From assembly GCA_020349245.1 (NCBI GenBank), contig CP070764.1, positions 3,495,667 through 3,540,558 of the forward strand: a DNA stretch of 44,892 bases, given 5' to 3'. This document shows, piece after piece, positions 1 to 11,200 of the stretch. This DNA is from Chloroflexota bacterium. Its GTDB lineage: Bacteria; Chloroflexota; Anaerolineae; Anaerolineales; UBA4823. The notes beneath the pieces were generated by a model, which did no database searches, was not told the origin of the DNA, and was given only the letters and a program-made list of their open reading frames with translations. The position numbers and the translations under genes are program-made. Every line of letters begins with the position of its first letter. Positions within the stretch are counted from its first letter, which is position 1.

Positions 1-178
1 TGATCCATCCTGGCACTAGTCAATTTGTACTATCCTGCTGGTTGCGATCAAGATTGGACAGGTAACCAAATAGATACTGATCCAGGACCTAATCACGCGG
101 GTTAACAATAATCACCGACGACGAGTTTGACAAGATCTGTAAAGATTACCAGATGTATACGATCTGCAAACGAGAAAA

Positions 179-670
179 TTAACCGCCGCAAAAGATACCC
201 AGCAGGTGATCCAAGCTCCAGGTGCAGCCCGCAGCAGTAGCGAAAAGCACCACTTCTGCAACCAGCATATTCCAATTTTGACCCTGCTCACACAGGTAAG
301 CTGGATTGACCGAGATATCTTTCGGCCTCACCCCAGCCAGGGTGATGTAATTTATATTCAGAAAGATCGCGACCAGTAACGAGATTGGTGTCAGGAATCC
401 CAGGATCAACCCAATCCCCACTGCCAGCTCTCCCAAGAGAATCAGGTATGGAAACCAGGTCCGGTTGGGTTCAACCATTCTTCTAATCAATCTCCCATAA
501 GCTGGGATCGGGTGGTTGTCCGCAAGATCTAATGTCCAATCCACCATTTGCCCTCCAACGAATTTCCGTAGCGGCTTGTGGAAAAAGCTCTTCAGCCACC
601 ATAAGCCGATACCTATGCGCAAGACCGCCAACCACTGCGATACTGTCAAGAATCCAAATATATCGTCCAT
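179..670 (-). CDS. DoxX-like / DoxD family membrane protein
   Basis: About 163 residues with four hydrophobic segments, the layout of the small DoxX/DoxD (quinone oxidoreductase subunit-like) family. Members are integral membrane proteins with loosely defined redox or thiol-stress roles; the exact job here is unknown. Visible family features are the early segment with GIGLWWLKSF, the PYLILLGELAVGIGL segment and a following segment ending in a short loop and a last helix. A GTG nine bases upstream is also in frame, but the GAGGAG ribosome site directly abuts it and lies ten bases before the ATG, so I prefer the ATG at 670. No operon partner is seen: the neighbour upstream on this strand is distant. 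Family assignment good, function unknown. Confidence 0.8.
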   Translation of the reverse strand: MDDIFGFLTVSQWLAVLRIGIGLWWLKSFFHKPLRKFVGGQMVDWTLDLADNHPIPAYGRLIRRMVEPNRTWFPYLILLGELAVGIGLILGFLTPISLLVAIFLNINYITLAGVRPKDISVNPAYLCEQGQNWNMLVAEVVLFATAAGCTWSLDHLLGIFCGG

Positions 671-1339
671 CAGCTTCACTCTCCTCGATTTCTACCCCCT
701 GTGATGGGGGATCAAATGTATGTTTCCACCAAGATCTGGATCAAAAATCACGGATACTGGTGAACAATCCCATTCTGAGCATCCAGGGTGATTTGCGAGC
801 AGCGCTTCCCCCCTTATGCAGGGAAATACGATGCAAGCCTTCTCCCTCAGATATCAGACATAATCAGTCTATATTTTACCAAACCTCTCTTAACCTTTTT
901 TGAGGGAATTCTTCTCGCCTGTATTCTGTGCCAACCAATCCTTCCCCCGTGAATACTTTTTCGGATTTTGAGATATGCACCTTGGGAGGTCTTCGATGTT
1001 GATTATCCCTCTCACTGATGGAAAGGTAAGGGTCAGCCAAAACATCTGCGCGCGGGGAATAATCACGCCGCAAGACCCCTGATCATTAATGAATGTTATC
1101 TGTCCTTTGGAAGCGTATCTGTCAATCTAATTGGACGACCAGATCAAGCAGTTTAAGCAGGCTAGCAAAGATTTGGAGGCGCAATGACCCTTCGGATTGC
1201 TTCTACCTGGCGATTTGGAAACAAAAAGGGATAAATACTCGGTATCACTCTACAAGGTTCGCGCCCGACAACATCAAGGTTTGAGAGAGCCTTCAGGAAT
1301 CATCGGTCAAGAAGGCCTATTACAATTTAGATATATATT
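671..1339. other. gene-poor stretch, possible decayed coding
   Basis: No intact gene is supported in these 670 bases. Short open frames exist on both strands (for example 876-1073 minus), but none has a recognisable domain or a good ribosome site. Two plus-strand pieces look protein-like: about 1132-1187, reading DDQIKQFKQASKDLEAQ before a stop, and about 1220-1340, reading KYSVSLYKVRARQHQG. They may be remains of a lost gene. No convincing terminator or sigma-70 promoter was found. Confidence 0.35.
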
Positions 1340-3200
1340 ATGCATACCGAAGTCCTTATTGCATTATTGATAATCACAGGTCTTGCATCGATTATCCCGG
1401 TACTAGCAAAGCGCCTGGATAGGTTCGGGATACCTATCGTGGTTTACGAAATCCTGGCTGGCATCATCGTGGGTGGAAGTGGGTTTAATCTGATAGAACC
1501 TTCACCCATCCTCACCTTTCTTGCTGAGTTCGGATTTGTTTCCTTGATGTTCCTGTCGGGTCTGGAATTGGACTTGAGACTTCTCAATCCAACTCGTCTC
1601 GCCAACGGCCGCGAACGCAGATGGACTCAGGCACTACCTCTGGGTATTTTGATCTTCCTGGGAACGATTGTTTTAACCTTTAGTGCAACAACCTTTTTTG
1701 CGCCACCAGCTGCAACCAGCAACCCGTTTCTTCTCGGCTTACTGCTTAGCACGACATCTCTCGGCGTGGTCGTCCCTGTACTGAAGGAGCGAGGGCTCAT
1801 AGGAAAGCGTTTTGGACAATATATTCTGGTTGCCGCCTCCATCGCTGATTTCGCCACACTGCTCTTACTCACTACCTTCATCGCTTTTTTGAATCAAGGC
1901 TTGACACTCGATCTGCTCCTGATTCCCGTATTGCTGCTGATATTTATCATGGCAGCTCGTTTCTCTGCCCGCGTCTCCCGCGGAAGCCGCCTTCAACGAG
2001 CCCTGGATAGCATCTCCAGTACGACATCTCAGATACGCATTCGCTTGGCTTTTGCGCTGATGGTAGCCTGGGTGGTTCTTGCAGAATCCTTCGGAGTCGA
2101 GTTGATTCTGGGTGCTTTCCTGGCTGGAGCAATTGCGAGTCTTGTATCAAAACAGGAAGATTCGATCTCGAGGGAGAAATTAGACGCAATTGGTTACGGA
2201 TTCTTTATCCCGATCTTCTTTATCATGGTGGGCGTTCGATTTAACCTTTTGGCTGTCTTGGAATCTACACAGGGCCTTCTTTTACTGATTTGGTTGATCG
2301 TGGTCGCCTTCGCAGTAAAAATCGTGCCAGCACTATTGCTGAAGCTGCGCTTCAATTGGCGTCAAACATTGGGTGAAGGCATGCTGTTTTCATCTCGGCT
2401 TTCACTCATTATCGCGGCAGCTTCAATCGCCCTGAGTATGGGTTTGATCACTGAAACTATAAATTCAGACATCATCTTACTGGCGATCATCACCTGCACC
2501 ATTGCGCCATTTCTATTTAACCGAATATATCCCCCGATGCGAGAAGAATATCGAAGAGGGATCATCGTTGTGGGCCAAGATCAGCTCGCTGAGTACTTCA
2601 TAGAAAGGATGCACTCCGATGATGAACCGGTATCTGTCATCTGCCCGGATCATAGCCGCTTGAAATCGTTCCGAGAGCTAGGTACAGAAATAATTGATGG
2701 TTGTGATGGATATGATCAGGCACTGGAGAAAGCAGGCGCAGGTCATGCACGGGTATTGCTCGACCTCACCGCGGATTCGGATGAAACAATAGAAGTCTGC
2801 CAGCTTGGTAATGAGAAATTGGGATTCCGCTGATCGGATCGAGAATCGCTGATATCGAGCTGATCCCAGCGCTTCAGGAAGCAGGTATTAAAGTCGTTCA
2901 ACCGGAGCTGGCAATTGCCATGGCATTGGAAGGTGCTATCCGCTACCCAACAGCTTTCGATGTCCTGATTCACCAGAAGAGAATATCGAGGTAACAGAAG
3001 TCGAAGTCAATAATCCGGAGTGCCTTGGCACCCGTCTGGGGGAGATCCGCCTGCCGGGCGATGCACTCATTCTGAGCCTGAAAAGAGATAACACGGTGAT
3101 GGTCCCAGATGGTGATACTGTTTTACGCTTGAGGGACCACCTGGGTTTGATTGGAAGCCCAAAATCCGTAGAGAAAGCGATTGCTTTGTTGAATGGGTAA
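1340..3200 (+). pseudogene. CPA2-type cation:proton antiporter with TrkA domains, double frameshift
   Basis: The intact first part (1340-2833, 497 residues) is a monovalent cation:proton antiporter-2 membrane domain with about twelve hydrophobic segments, followed from about residue 410 by the start of a TrkA-N regulatory domain (GIIVVGQDQLAEYF). The frame ends at a TGA at 2831. The protein continues without interruption in another frame (IPLIGSRIADIELIPALQEA, about 2822-2994) and again in a third frame (EVNNPECLGTRLGEIRLPGD, about 2985-3200), which supplies a TrkA-C (RCK_C) domain and the natural stop. Both changes are losses of one base beside A runs (near 2817 and 2981). The family exports Na+ or K+ for protons, gated through the cytoplasmic TrkA part. 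If real, the lesions remove most of the regulatory region; if sequencing errors, the gene is complete at about 620 residues. No good ribosome site precedes the ATG. Confidence 0.85.
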
Positions 3201-3232
3201 ACGCTGTTGAGAAAACATCGCGGATTTACTGA

Positions 3233-5104
3233 CTAGCCAGAAGGGCTATAGTTCTCCAGATCTTTGAGGATTTCCCGGGCGAAATCTATCATTAGCGCCT
3301 GGTTCTGGATAGCCAGTTCAACTTGAGCGTAGGGGCCGGCATGACCAGCATCGAACCAGACGACTTTGATCTTCTTCCCCAAGGATTTCATCCTTTGCTC
3401 GTAAACTTCAATCGGGCGTGCAGGTGTGCGCGTATCATTGCGACCCTGGATGATCAGGAGCGGAGCCTGGACATGTTCTGCATACGTGATGGGGGAGCTC
3501 TTTCGATACTGCTCGCGTTTCTCCTCCGGCGTACCTCCAAACATTGCTACACAGTATTTCTTCAGGGTCTCAGCCGAGTCTTCGTATGACATTTCCCAAT
3601 CCGAGATGGCGATGCCAGCCAGGCCGCCTGCCCAGAGATCGGGATATTTTCCCAGCGCTTGGAGTGTTAGGTAACCGCCATAAGACCATCCAGTCAAGAA
3701 TATCTTATCCGGGTGTACAATCTTTTCTGCGATCAAATAATTGCGTGCGGCAACCATGTCTTCGACTTCAAGTTCACCCAGGTTGCCCCAGATGGATTCC
3801 TCAAAATCTTTTCCAAAGGTGATTGAGCCGCGGTAATTAATGGAAACCCAGGCAAATCCATGATCAAGCCAAGCTTGTGCCTCGGGGGAGAAATATTCTG
3901 CCTGTACAGCCTGCGGTCCACCGTGTGTATCCAGGATCATTGGGAAGGGTCCTTCACCTTCCGGGACTGCAAGCCAACCCTGTATTTCCTGGCCACCGCT
4001 GGTGGGGAAGGTAATACTGCTCCATGGTCGCCCTGGCGGCACCTCCCCCGCCTTCAAGGGCGTATCTAAAACCTCCCCAGATCTGACATCAAAAACAGTC
4101 AGCTGCGTCGGGTGGGTGGCGGTTGATAAATGACTGAGCACTTCTCCCTGGGGACTAAAATACGGGCCGAAATTCGTCCCGGAGGGGTGATTCAGCTTAT
4201 AGGCTGATCCCAGATCTACATCGTAAATATAAAGCTGCTGTACAGCTGCATTGAAGGTTCGGAAAAGGATCAGTTTGCCATCTGGTGACCAATCGAAGGC
4301 ATTGATCGCACCGCTGATTCTCTCGAGGGTGGGATCAGTCCTTTCCCTGTTTACCGGATCCCAAATCACCAGCCGTTCGATACCACTCCGGTTGGTCAGA
4401 GCAGCAACGCGCATGTCACCTCTAACTGGTGAGAAGAATAGGTTCGTGACGCTGTTCTCATCCCCCTCCCACAGTTCCCCAATTTGTTCACCGGAAACTG
4501 GATCAAATGCCAGCAGGCTGAATTGGGGTGCTTGGTAGCGTTCTGAAGAAGAGACCACGAGCAGTTCCCCGTTGTGTGAAAGGATCGGCGCCGAGATCAT
4601 GGGCTCACAGTGGTAAATCTGGCGAGGTTCGCCAATATTTGCCTGGTCATCGACGCCCATCACGTAAACATGAAAGCCATCCTCCAAGCCCGCTGTAAAA
4701 GCCATACAGTTTCCGCTGCGGCTAATGGAAAGACCGAGGGGATCAATGAAGGAGAAACCAGGGTTGTACGGCGGCAAGTTAGGTGTGATATCCTCAGGTT
4801 CTCCGCCTTCGAAAGGAATACGCACGAAATGACCGATCTCATTTCCCTGTTGGTCGTCCAGGTAGTATAAATGCTTTCCATCTGGACTGATGGCTGCACC
4901 GATCAACCCTTCTGGGCGATTAGTGCGCTGTTTGAGCTGGCCACCAGGTACATCCCAAGCATAAGCTTGATAGGGTCCCTCCTGGTTGGTGATTGCGATA
5001 CCTCGTTCTGGTGCGTTGCTGGCAATCGCCGAATATTCTATCGATGCTGCACGGAAGCGTTTCTTCCATTTTTCTCCGCTGCTATTACTCACTTCTTGGT
5101 TCAT
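3233..5104 (-). CDS. S9 family peptidase (prolyl oligopeptidase / acylaminoacyl peptidase type)
   Basis: 623 residues. The N-terminal 370 or so form a WD-like beta-propeller with repeated Asp-Gly/Ser-Pro-Asp-Gly strands (for example SPDGKHLYYL, SPDGKLILF), and the C-terminal 250 an alpha/beta-hydrolase fold. The catalytic triad is visible: Ser474 in GWSYGG, Asp557 in QGRNDTRTP and His588 in DAGHAG. Such enzymes cut short peptides or release blocked N-terminal residues. No signal peptide is seen, so it is likely cytoplasmic. The start is fixed by a strong GGAAAGGAG site before the ATG. It converges on the antiporter gene with only 32 bases between them. Probably single-gene, since 258 bases separate it from the next minus-strand gene upstream. 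Confidence 0.93.
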   Translation of the reverse strand: MNQEVSNSSGEKWKKRFRAASIEYSAIASNAPERGIAITNQEGPYQAYAWDVPGGQLKQRTNRPEGLIGAAISPDGKHLYYLDDQQGNEIGHFVRIPFEGGEPEDITPNLPPYNPGFSFIDPLGLSISRSGNCMAFTAGLEDGFHVYVMGVDDQANIGEPRQIYHCEPMISAPILSHNGELLVVSSSERYQAPQFSLLAFDPVSGEQIGELWEGDENSVTNLFFSPVRGDMRVAALTNRSGIERLVIWDPVNRERTDPTLERISGAINAFDWSPDGKLILFRTFNAAVQQLYIYDVDLGSAYKLNHPSGTNFGPYFSPQGEVLSHLSTATHPTQLTVFDVRSGEVLDTPLKAGEVPPGRPWSSITFPTSGGQEIQGWLAVPEGEGPFPMILDTHGGPQAVQAEYFSPEAQAWLDHGFAWVSINYRGSITFGKDFEESIWGNLGELEVEDMVAARNYLIAEKIVHPDKIFLTGWSYGGYLTLQALGKYPDLWAGGLAGIAISDWEMSYEDSAETLKKYCVAMFGGTPEEKREQYRKSSPITYAEHVQAPLLIIQGRNDTRTPARPIEVYEQRMKSLGKKIKVVWFDAGHAGPYAQVELAIQNQALMIDFAREILKDLENYSPSG

Positions 5105-5362
5105 TTATGCCACTCCTTTCCAAATTATTTACGCTGCATTGATTATTTTCATATCATCTGAGCCGAATGGCGGACGCTTGAGGTCAGGGAAGAGAAAACC
5201 CAATATTTATTGGTCGTTTAGCTTGATAGTGTTTAGATTAATGGGTCAGAAAATACCAGTAAGTTCTTGTAAACTTTACCATTTTAAACATTTCAAATCG
5301 CACGACTCACTGGAAAAGTTTAGCTTGCCAAGCAAACAATCTTGAAAAACTTTTTCCACGGC

Positions 5363-6880
5363 TTAATGGTTCTTCATGACCACTGGAAGATGATTCTGGT
5401 ATCTCTGGTACATGACCCTAAGATTGCCGCCTTGGGCAGTGATGAATCCATTGTATGCAATTTGTGCCATCCCAGAGGGGCTCAAGCTTAACGAAATAAA
5501 ATCACCATTCCGATAATTGATCCATGTGCCGTGGAGGTCCATTGTCTTACAGAACCACATATTGAATAGAGTTCCCGGACCACAGTTTCCCGCGCCAACT
5601 GGAAGACCTAAGGCAGCCAGCGGTCGCGCCAGATTCAGTGAGCCGGTGGCAGCCTGGTAGGCAATCATCGGGTAACCATCCAGGTCTTGCACCATAGAGA
5701 TTCCGAGCGGGTGGTAATCAGCGGGCATCGTGTCGATCTCATCGCATTGGGCTGACCCAAGTACACCGCAGTTTCCCCCGGCTCCCGATAGCTTTACGGC
5801 ATACATCAGTTTTTTATTCGTCACATCATAGTAGGCAATATGGAAATTACTGCTACTATCCACAAACAAGGAAGCATACTTGCCAACATCACTACCAGCA
5901 CCGGTCACCGGATAACATACCCAGTCTGTCCCGTATGATCCGCAATTCCCTTCTCCCACAGAGGTGGCATACCACAAATCGCCGTTGCCACGATCATAAT
6001 AAGCAACGTGAAACTCCCAGCCGTCAACGATTGCGAGAGACGGGAACATTCCAACCCCTTCTCCAGTGATAATCGTTTCGCATCGCCATTCATCCGGAAG
6101 GTCCCCAGTGAGACAATTCCCACTCGCCGAAGAATGATATGCCAGTATTAAGGCATCAGCACCGCCTGGGGATGGGTTCTCGAAGTAATAGGCAATGAAA
6201 GGTATACCATCCTCGTTATATTTAAGAGAGGGATACAGCCCAGTGGTGGAGACACCTTGGATTCCCCGGTCAATCGTGTATTTTTGATAGACAAGGAGGT
6301 GGGGGTTCGGTATTGTCAGATATTTTAAAGCAACGTTGGTGGCATCATGGTAAGCAATCCCTATCCCTCCAGTTTTTGGATTCAATGCGATTGAGCTGAA
6401 TTTCCCCACATCGGCACCACTATCTAAAGTCCAGCAACCCCATGTGCCATCTTGACCGCAAGCCTCCGGTCCTTTTCCATCGGATCTCGCCAATCGCAAA
6501 CGCTGGTTTGTAGCGTCATAATAGCTGACAAAGATGGCATCCATCGCAGAATGGTACACAACTGAAGCGTGCAGACCTGTGTCGCCTTCAGTATCAATTT
6601 CATCGATAAACCATAGGGGCGAGCTGACTTCATTGAAGAACATACTTGGGAGAGGTTGATGTTTGCGGCTACTGATTTCAGGCTTGTTGACTGAACGGCG
6701 GATCTCGGAGACAACTGGAGAAGGGGCACTAAGGCGCCCGTTATCCGAGCTGGTAATCTCCTCTGCACGGATCGCCAACTGATCAGGAGTCAGCCAGTAA
6801 TTCGGTCCAATCAGGATTATAACCACACCGCTTATCAAATATCGCCTAGCATACCGAAGCAAAAAATATTTGTTGGCCAT
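5363..6880 (-). CDS. secreted or anchored seven-repeat (propeller-like) protein, function unknown
   Basis: 505 residues. An N-terminal hydrophobic segment (about 14-30) suggests export or anchoring. The body holds about seven copies of a strand-rich unit spaced 55-60 residues, with cores such as FVSYYDATNQRL (117-128), GIAYHDATN (174-182), HVAYYDRGNG (291-300), FHIAYYDVTN (346-355) and MIAYQAATG (405-413). Several units carry a paired-cysteine insert (GNCG followed about eight to ten residues later by Cys), pointing to disulfides outside the cytoplasm. The protein ends with HLPVVMKNH, a short C-terminal pattern I associate with exported Chloroflexota proteins. A strong AAGGAGGG site precedes the start. 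I do not recognise an enzymatic motif; binding or surface display is a guess. Confidence 0.75.
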   Translation of the reverse strand: MANKYFLLRYARRYLISGVVIILIGPNYWLTPDQLAIRAEEITSSDNGRLSAPSPVVSEIRRSVNKPEISSRKHQPLPSMFFNEVSSPLWFIDEIDTEGDTGLHASVVYHSAMDAIFVSYYDATNQRLRLARSDGKGPEACGQDGTWGCWTLDSGADVGKFSSIALNPKTGGIGIAYHDATNVALKYLTIPNPHLLVYQKYTIDRGIQGVSTTGLYPSLKYNEDGIPFIAYYFENPSPGGADALILAYHSSASGNCLTGDLPDEWRCETIITGEGVGMFPSLAIVDGWEFHVAYYDRGNGDLWYATSVGEGNCGSYGTDWVCYPVTGAGSDVGKYASLFVDSSSNFHIAYYDVTNKKLMYAVKLSGAGGNCGVLGSAQCDEIDTMPADYHPLGISMVQDLDGYPMIAYQAATGSLNLARPLAALGLPVGAGNCGPGTLFNMWFCKTMDLHGTWINYRNGDFISLSLSPSGMAQIAYNGFITAQGGNLRVMYQRYQNHLPVVMKNH

Positions 6881-7014
6881 TTTCCCTCCTTGGTTATGAC
6901 CCCGATCTCGAATTATGCTATTGTATTGTCAGTATACAGAACGAAATTAACTTCGTCAACAACTGCCTTTTGATCCTTACAAATTTCCTGTGCCAATATT
7001 AAGGAGAAAATTAA

Positions 7015-7236
7015 ATGGTATATGTAAGAAACTATTATTTGGAAGGGATGCTCCACCAGGGTTTCATCAAGATGCGTGGTGCAGCGTTAGGATCATTCTG
7101 GGGTGATCCGCTCACCAGACTGGACAAAGCCAGCGATCAGTGACGGACCCAGGAGATAATCCAGGAATCCCTGGCCATTTATACCGGCATAAACGCACCC
7201 GGTCATATCTGGACACTGGTCAACGGTTGGGAATAA
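7015..7236 (+). pseudogene. small ORF interrupted by an in-frame TGA
   Basis: An AAGGAG site about ten bases before the ATG begins a 42-codon frame (7015-7143). The same frame continues past the TGA at 7141 for another 30 codons to TAA at 7234, with protein-like content (LAIYTGINAPGHIW). Either the first 42 codons are a genuine short protein, or a small gene of 72 codons has been broken by one stop. I recognise no family. UGA recoding is unlikely because other genes here use TGG for Trp and end normally with TGA. Confidence 0.4.
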
Positions 7237-7301
7237 TGTAATTTACTTATCCAGATATGGCAGTCAAATGGAGAATTATTTCCGTTGAAATAATCCCTTA
7301 A

Positions 7302-7841
7302 TTAACCGGAATCAGCAGGTGGCTCGCCACCTGCTCCAGCATCGAATTCTTCAACCGCAGATCCTTCAGGCGCGGGGAGTTCAGGTTCCACTTCAACCAG
7401 CAGATCAGACTCTGGTTTTGTCTGGAAAATTGCCCCTCCGATCAAACCGCCCAACGTACCCAGGGCGATATTCAACAGCACTCCGACCAAATTGAATAAG
7501 ATCGCCAAACGACCGACAAAATCAGCCTGGAGATCCACTGTATCCGCGGGGATAAATTGATCTACGAAGGACAGGATCGTTGCCACACTGGCGGCTCCGA
7601 TAAATCCAAGTATGAAGTTAATCAGACCTGACCAGATCCCTGAAACAGCACCGACGACCACGCCCTGGCCCACCGTGAGGGTGCCATCTAATTTCTTGTA
7701 AAGCCAGACCGCCAGGATTGCACCTGCCCAATAGCCGATGCAGAGAAGGCAATTGATAAAATTGATCACCGGGATATTCGCCAGCGCGGCGATCACGATC
7801 CCCCCGATCAGGCTTGAAATGATCAAGTTCTTTATGCTCAT
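7302..7841 (-). CDS. small integral membrane protein, unknown function
   Basis: 179 residues with about four hydrophobic segments: near the N-terminus (LIISSLIGGIVIAALANIP), a second with paired cysteines (NCLLCIGYWAGAILAVWL), a third and a fourth glycine-rich one (LLNIALGTLGGLIGG). The tail is acidic and rich in Glu, Ala and Pro. A longer frame starts at 7871, but an AAGGAGAG site lies just before the ATG at 7841, which therefore is the likely start. The Gly-rich repeats resemble small DUF-type membrane proteins, but I cannot name a family. It is divergent from the large regulator gene at 8.3 kb. Confidence 0.65.
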   Translation of the reverse strand: MSIKNLIISSLIGGIVIAALANIPVINFINCLLCIGYWAGAILAVWLYKKLDGTLTVGQGVVVGAVSGIWSGLINFILGFIGAASVATILSFVDQFIPADTVDLQADFVGRLAILFNLVGVLLNIALGTLGGLIGGAIFQTKPESDLLVEVEPELPAPEGSAVEEFDAGAGGEPPADSG

Positions 7842-8272
7842 GGGATACTTCTCTCCTTTCGCGCCATGCAAACTACGACCTTGAAATTTTTTGGTATGTC
7901 TGACCTGTTTCGATAAGTATATATATATTTTGGGGCGAAATCAATCCACCTGTTCAGAACCGATTACCAGTTCAATGGAGACTATCCTGTGCTTGGAAAA
8001 GCCTCATGGGAGACTATCCATATCCGGGGGAACAACACAGAGAAAATGGTGTCAGTCTGAGCGCGCTTCTTGGGCAAATTTTTGATCATTCAGCAAAATG
8101 GTCTTCAAGGTTGCGATCCTGGAGACAGATTCGGAAAGTGATCAATATAATGTGAAGTACAATTGAAAACAATTAAGACCATAATTCCTGCAGCGATGTC
8201 ATCCCAGCGTGGGAACCCCTCAATGCAGCCACAGATTCTCTACCCGCAGGGATGCGGTCGCGTGGAGATAGT
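7842..8272. other. intergenic region between divergent genes
   Basis: This stretch separates a minus-strand membrane protein gene from the plus-strand cyclase/NB-ARC gene and should carry the promoters of both. An AT-rich run (TATATATATTTTGG near 7919) is the most promoter-like part. No intact gene, clear operator or hairpin was recognised. Confidence 0.4.
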
Positions 8273-11200
8273 GTGACCGACATGGAAACAGCTCACCCAC
8301 TGACTTTTCTCTTTACCGACCTTGAAGGCAGTACCCAGCTGTGGCTGGAGCATCCAGAAGCCATGAAGCTCGTCCTGGCTCGCCACGATGAGCTCCTCAA
8401 AGCAGCTGTAGAAAATTCAAACGGGCAGATCGTCAAAACCACCGGAGATGGCATTCATGCAGTGTTCGCCTCCGCCCGTGAAGGTTTGAATGCCTGCATA
8501 ATAGCCCAGCAAGACCTGTCTGCTGAAACCTGGGAAGAAACGGGTCCACTGCGTGTGCGTATGGGGCTGCACGCCGGTGAAGCCCAGCAGCGAGCTGGTG
8601 ATTATTACGGTACCTCGGTCAACCGCGCAGCCCGGCTGATGTCAGCTGCACATGGTGGGCAGGTCCTCCTTTCCGCGGTAGTAGCTCACCTGCTGGCTGA
8701 TCAGCTGCCAGAAGGGGTAATCCTGCAGGACCTGGGGGAACACCGCTTGAAAGACTTGCAACGCCCGGAGCACATCTTCCAGCTGGTTCACCCGCAGTTG
8801 CCTGCCGATTTCCCGACTATTGGAACGCTAAACCGGCTGCCTAACAACCTGCCCTCCCAGCCCACATTATTTATTGGACGGCAGACGGAGCTGAGTGAGG
8901 TCACCAACCTGCTGGTCTCTGAAGGTGTGCGGTTGTTGACCCTCACCGGTCCCGGTGGGACTGGCAAGACGCGCCTGGCACTCCAATCCGGTGCTGAACT
9001 GAGTGACAAATATGTTGATGGCACATACTTCATCGATTTAGCGCCTATCAGCGACCCTGATGTGGTGCTGACCACCATCGCCAGAACGATCGGTTTAAGC
9101 GAATCGAGGAACGGTTCCATGCTCGAAGATTTGAAGAGTCAGTTAAGGGAAAAATCCCTCTTGCTGTTACTGGATAACTTCGAACAGGTTGTATCTGCGG
9201 CTGAGTCCATCGCGGAGCTGCTGCAGTATTGTCCCCGGGTGAAGCTGCTGGCTACCAGCCGAGAAGCACTGCGGGTGCGGGGTGAACACCTCTACCCAGT
9301 TCCTCCGCTTGGTCTGCCCCAGGTCGATACTCAACACACCACCTTGGAAGAATTGGTGAGATTTGAAGCTGTGCAACTGTTCCTGGAACGTGCCCGCTCA
9401 GTCAAGCCGAGCTTTGAATTGACAGACGAGAATGCTGAAGCGGTTGCTGAGCTCTGCTTGAGACTTGACGGTTTACCGCTGGCGATCGAGCTCGCTGCCG
9501 CGAGAATCCGCTTGTTTTCACCGCAGGCACTTCGCCAGCAACTGGCAGATCGCTTGAAGCTGCTGCGGGGCGGCGCCCGCGATTTACCTGAACGTCAGCA
9601 AACCCTGCGTGGAACGATCGACTGGAGTTACCAATTGCTGAACGCCCAGGAAAAAATCTTGTTTGAGGTGATTTCGATATTCGCGAGCTGCACTTTTGAA
9701 GCGGCTGCCTCAGTTTTGAGTAAGCTCGATCCCCTGGTTGAATCTGAAGCGCTTATCGAGGATGGATTGGTATCTCTTGTTGATAAGAGCCTAGTCCAGC
9801 TAGCGGAGGATGATGCCGGTGAACCCCGCTTACGCATGCTGGAAACTATCCGGGCATATGCCACAGATAAGCTGAAGGAGAATCCCGGATTGTACGAATC
9901 GGCCTGCCAATCACATGCCGTCCATTTTGCTGATTTAACCCAGAGACAGTGGCTACGCATGAGCGGCTATGATCGCGAAGCAGCTATGGGGACGATGGCT
10001 GCAGAAATCGAGAATCTCAAAATCGCCTGGCGCTACTGGGCTGCAGAAGGGGATTTAGAACAACTGCATAATATGGTCAACCCCTTATGGCTACTCTACG
10101 ACCGGCGCGGCTGGTACCAAGGGACAATTGAATTGACAACCGATCTGCTCAAAATCCTTTCCTCCACGCCCTCTTCGCCAGAACAGGCTCAGCAAGAGAT
10201 CATGCTCCAGACCAGCCTGGCCAGAGCGCTATTGGCCATAAAAGGTTATACCTCCGAAGTTGAGGAAGCTTATGCCAGGGCATTGAAGCTCAGCGAAGGC
10301 CAGGGAGAGATCCCCCAATTGTTCCCCGTTCTGCGTGGTTTATCCAGTTACTATATGTACCGGGCTGAGTTCGATAAAGGGATCCAGATTGGCAGGAGGA
10401 TCCTCGAACTGGCTGAAAGCAGGGACGATGACTATCTGCGGGTGCACGGCTATCTGGTACTTGGTTCGAATACCGGTTTCCTTATGGGCTATCGTGAGGG
10501 TTTGGAGATTCTAGAAAAAGGGATCGCCCTGTTTGAGAAGGAGCTGCACAGCTTTCAACCTTACCAGTTAGGCAATAATCCTGGCATCGTTTGCTATACC
10601 ACCTCAGCATTCTTCCATTGGTGGCTTGGGTATCCAGATCGGGCAGTTGAACAGGCAGATAGGGCCATGCGGCTGGCGGAGGAGCTGCGCCATCCCTTCA
10701 CCCTGGCCTATGCCCTCTTCCATACCGGTAGCTTGCACATGTGGCGGGGAGAGATGGGCTTGGCCAAGGAACGGGCACAAACCATGCTGGAACTGGCTGA
10801 AGAACATGGTTTTCAAATCTGGATATCACTGGCGACCATGCTGATTGGCACTGCTGAACTGACATTGGGTATACCACAAGTTGGATTGGAAAAAATCGAG
10901 CAAGGTTTTTCACAATACCAAGGACTCAATACGCCACCAGTGTTTTATCCGCAGCTTATCGCCATGCGAGCTTTGGCTTTCGCCCAGGCAGGACAAACAG
11001 CCAAAGGGCTGGCCTTGATCGACGGTTTGGTACAGGGTATAGATAAAGAACGATTGATGCGCGAATTTCCCCCCCTGCTTTTACTCAAGGGAGATTTGCT
11101 ACTGACGGTTTCACCAGAAAACGCTCCTGAAGCCGCTGAAATATTCAGATCTGTCTTGAGTGGTACCGGACACGTAGGAGGCAAGATTTTCGCCCTGCAG

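Noticed and set aside
876..1073. 65-codon minus-strand ORF
   Set aside because: No ribosome site, no domain, composition not convincing.
7015..7236. UGA recoding (selenocysteine or Trp) across in-frame TGA codons
   Set aside because: Intact genes use TGG for Trp and TGA as normal stop, no SECIS-like stem was seen, and the interrupted frames show other decay.
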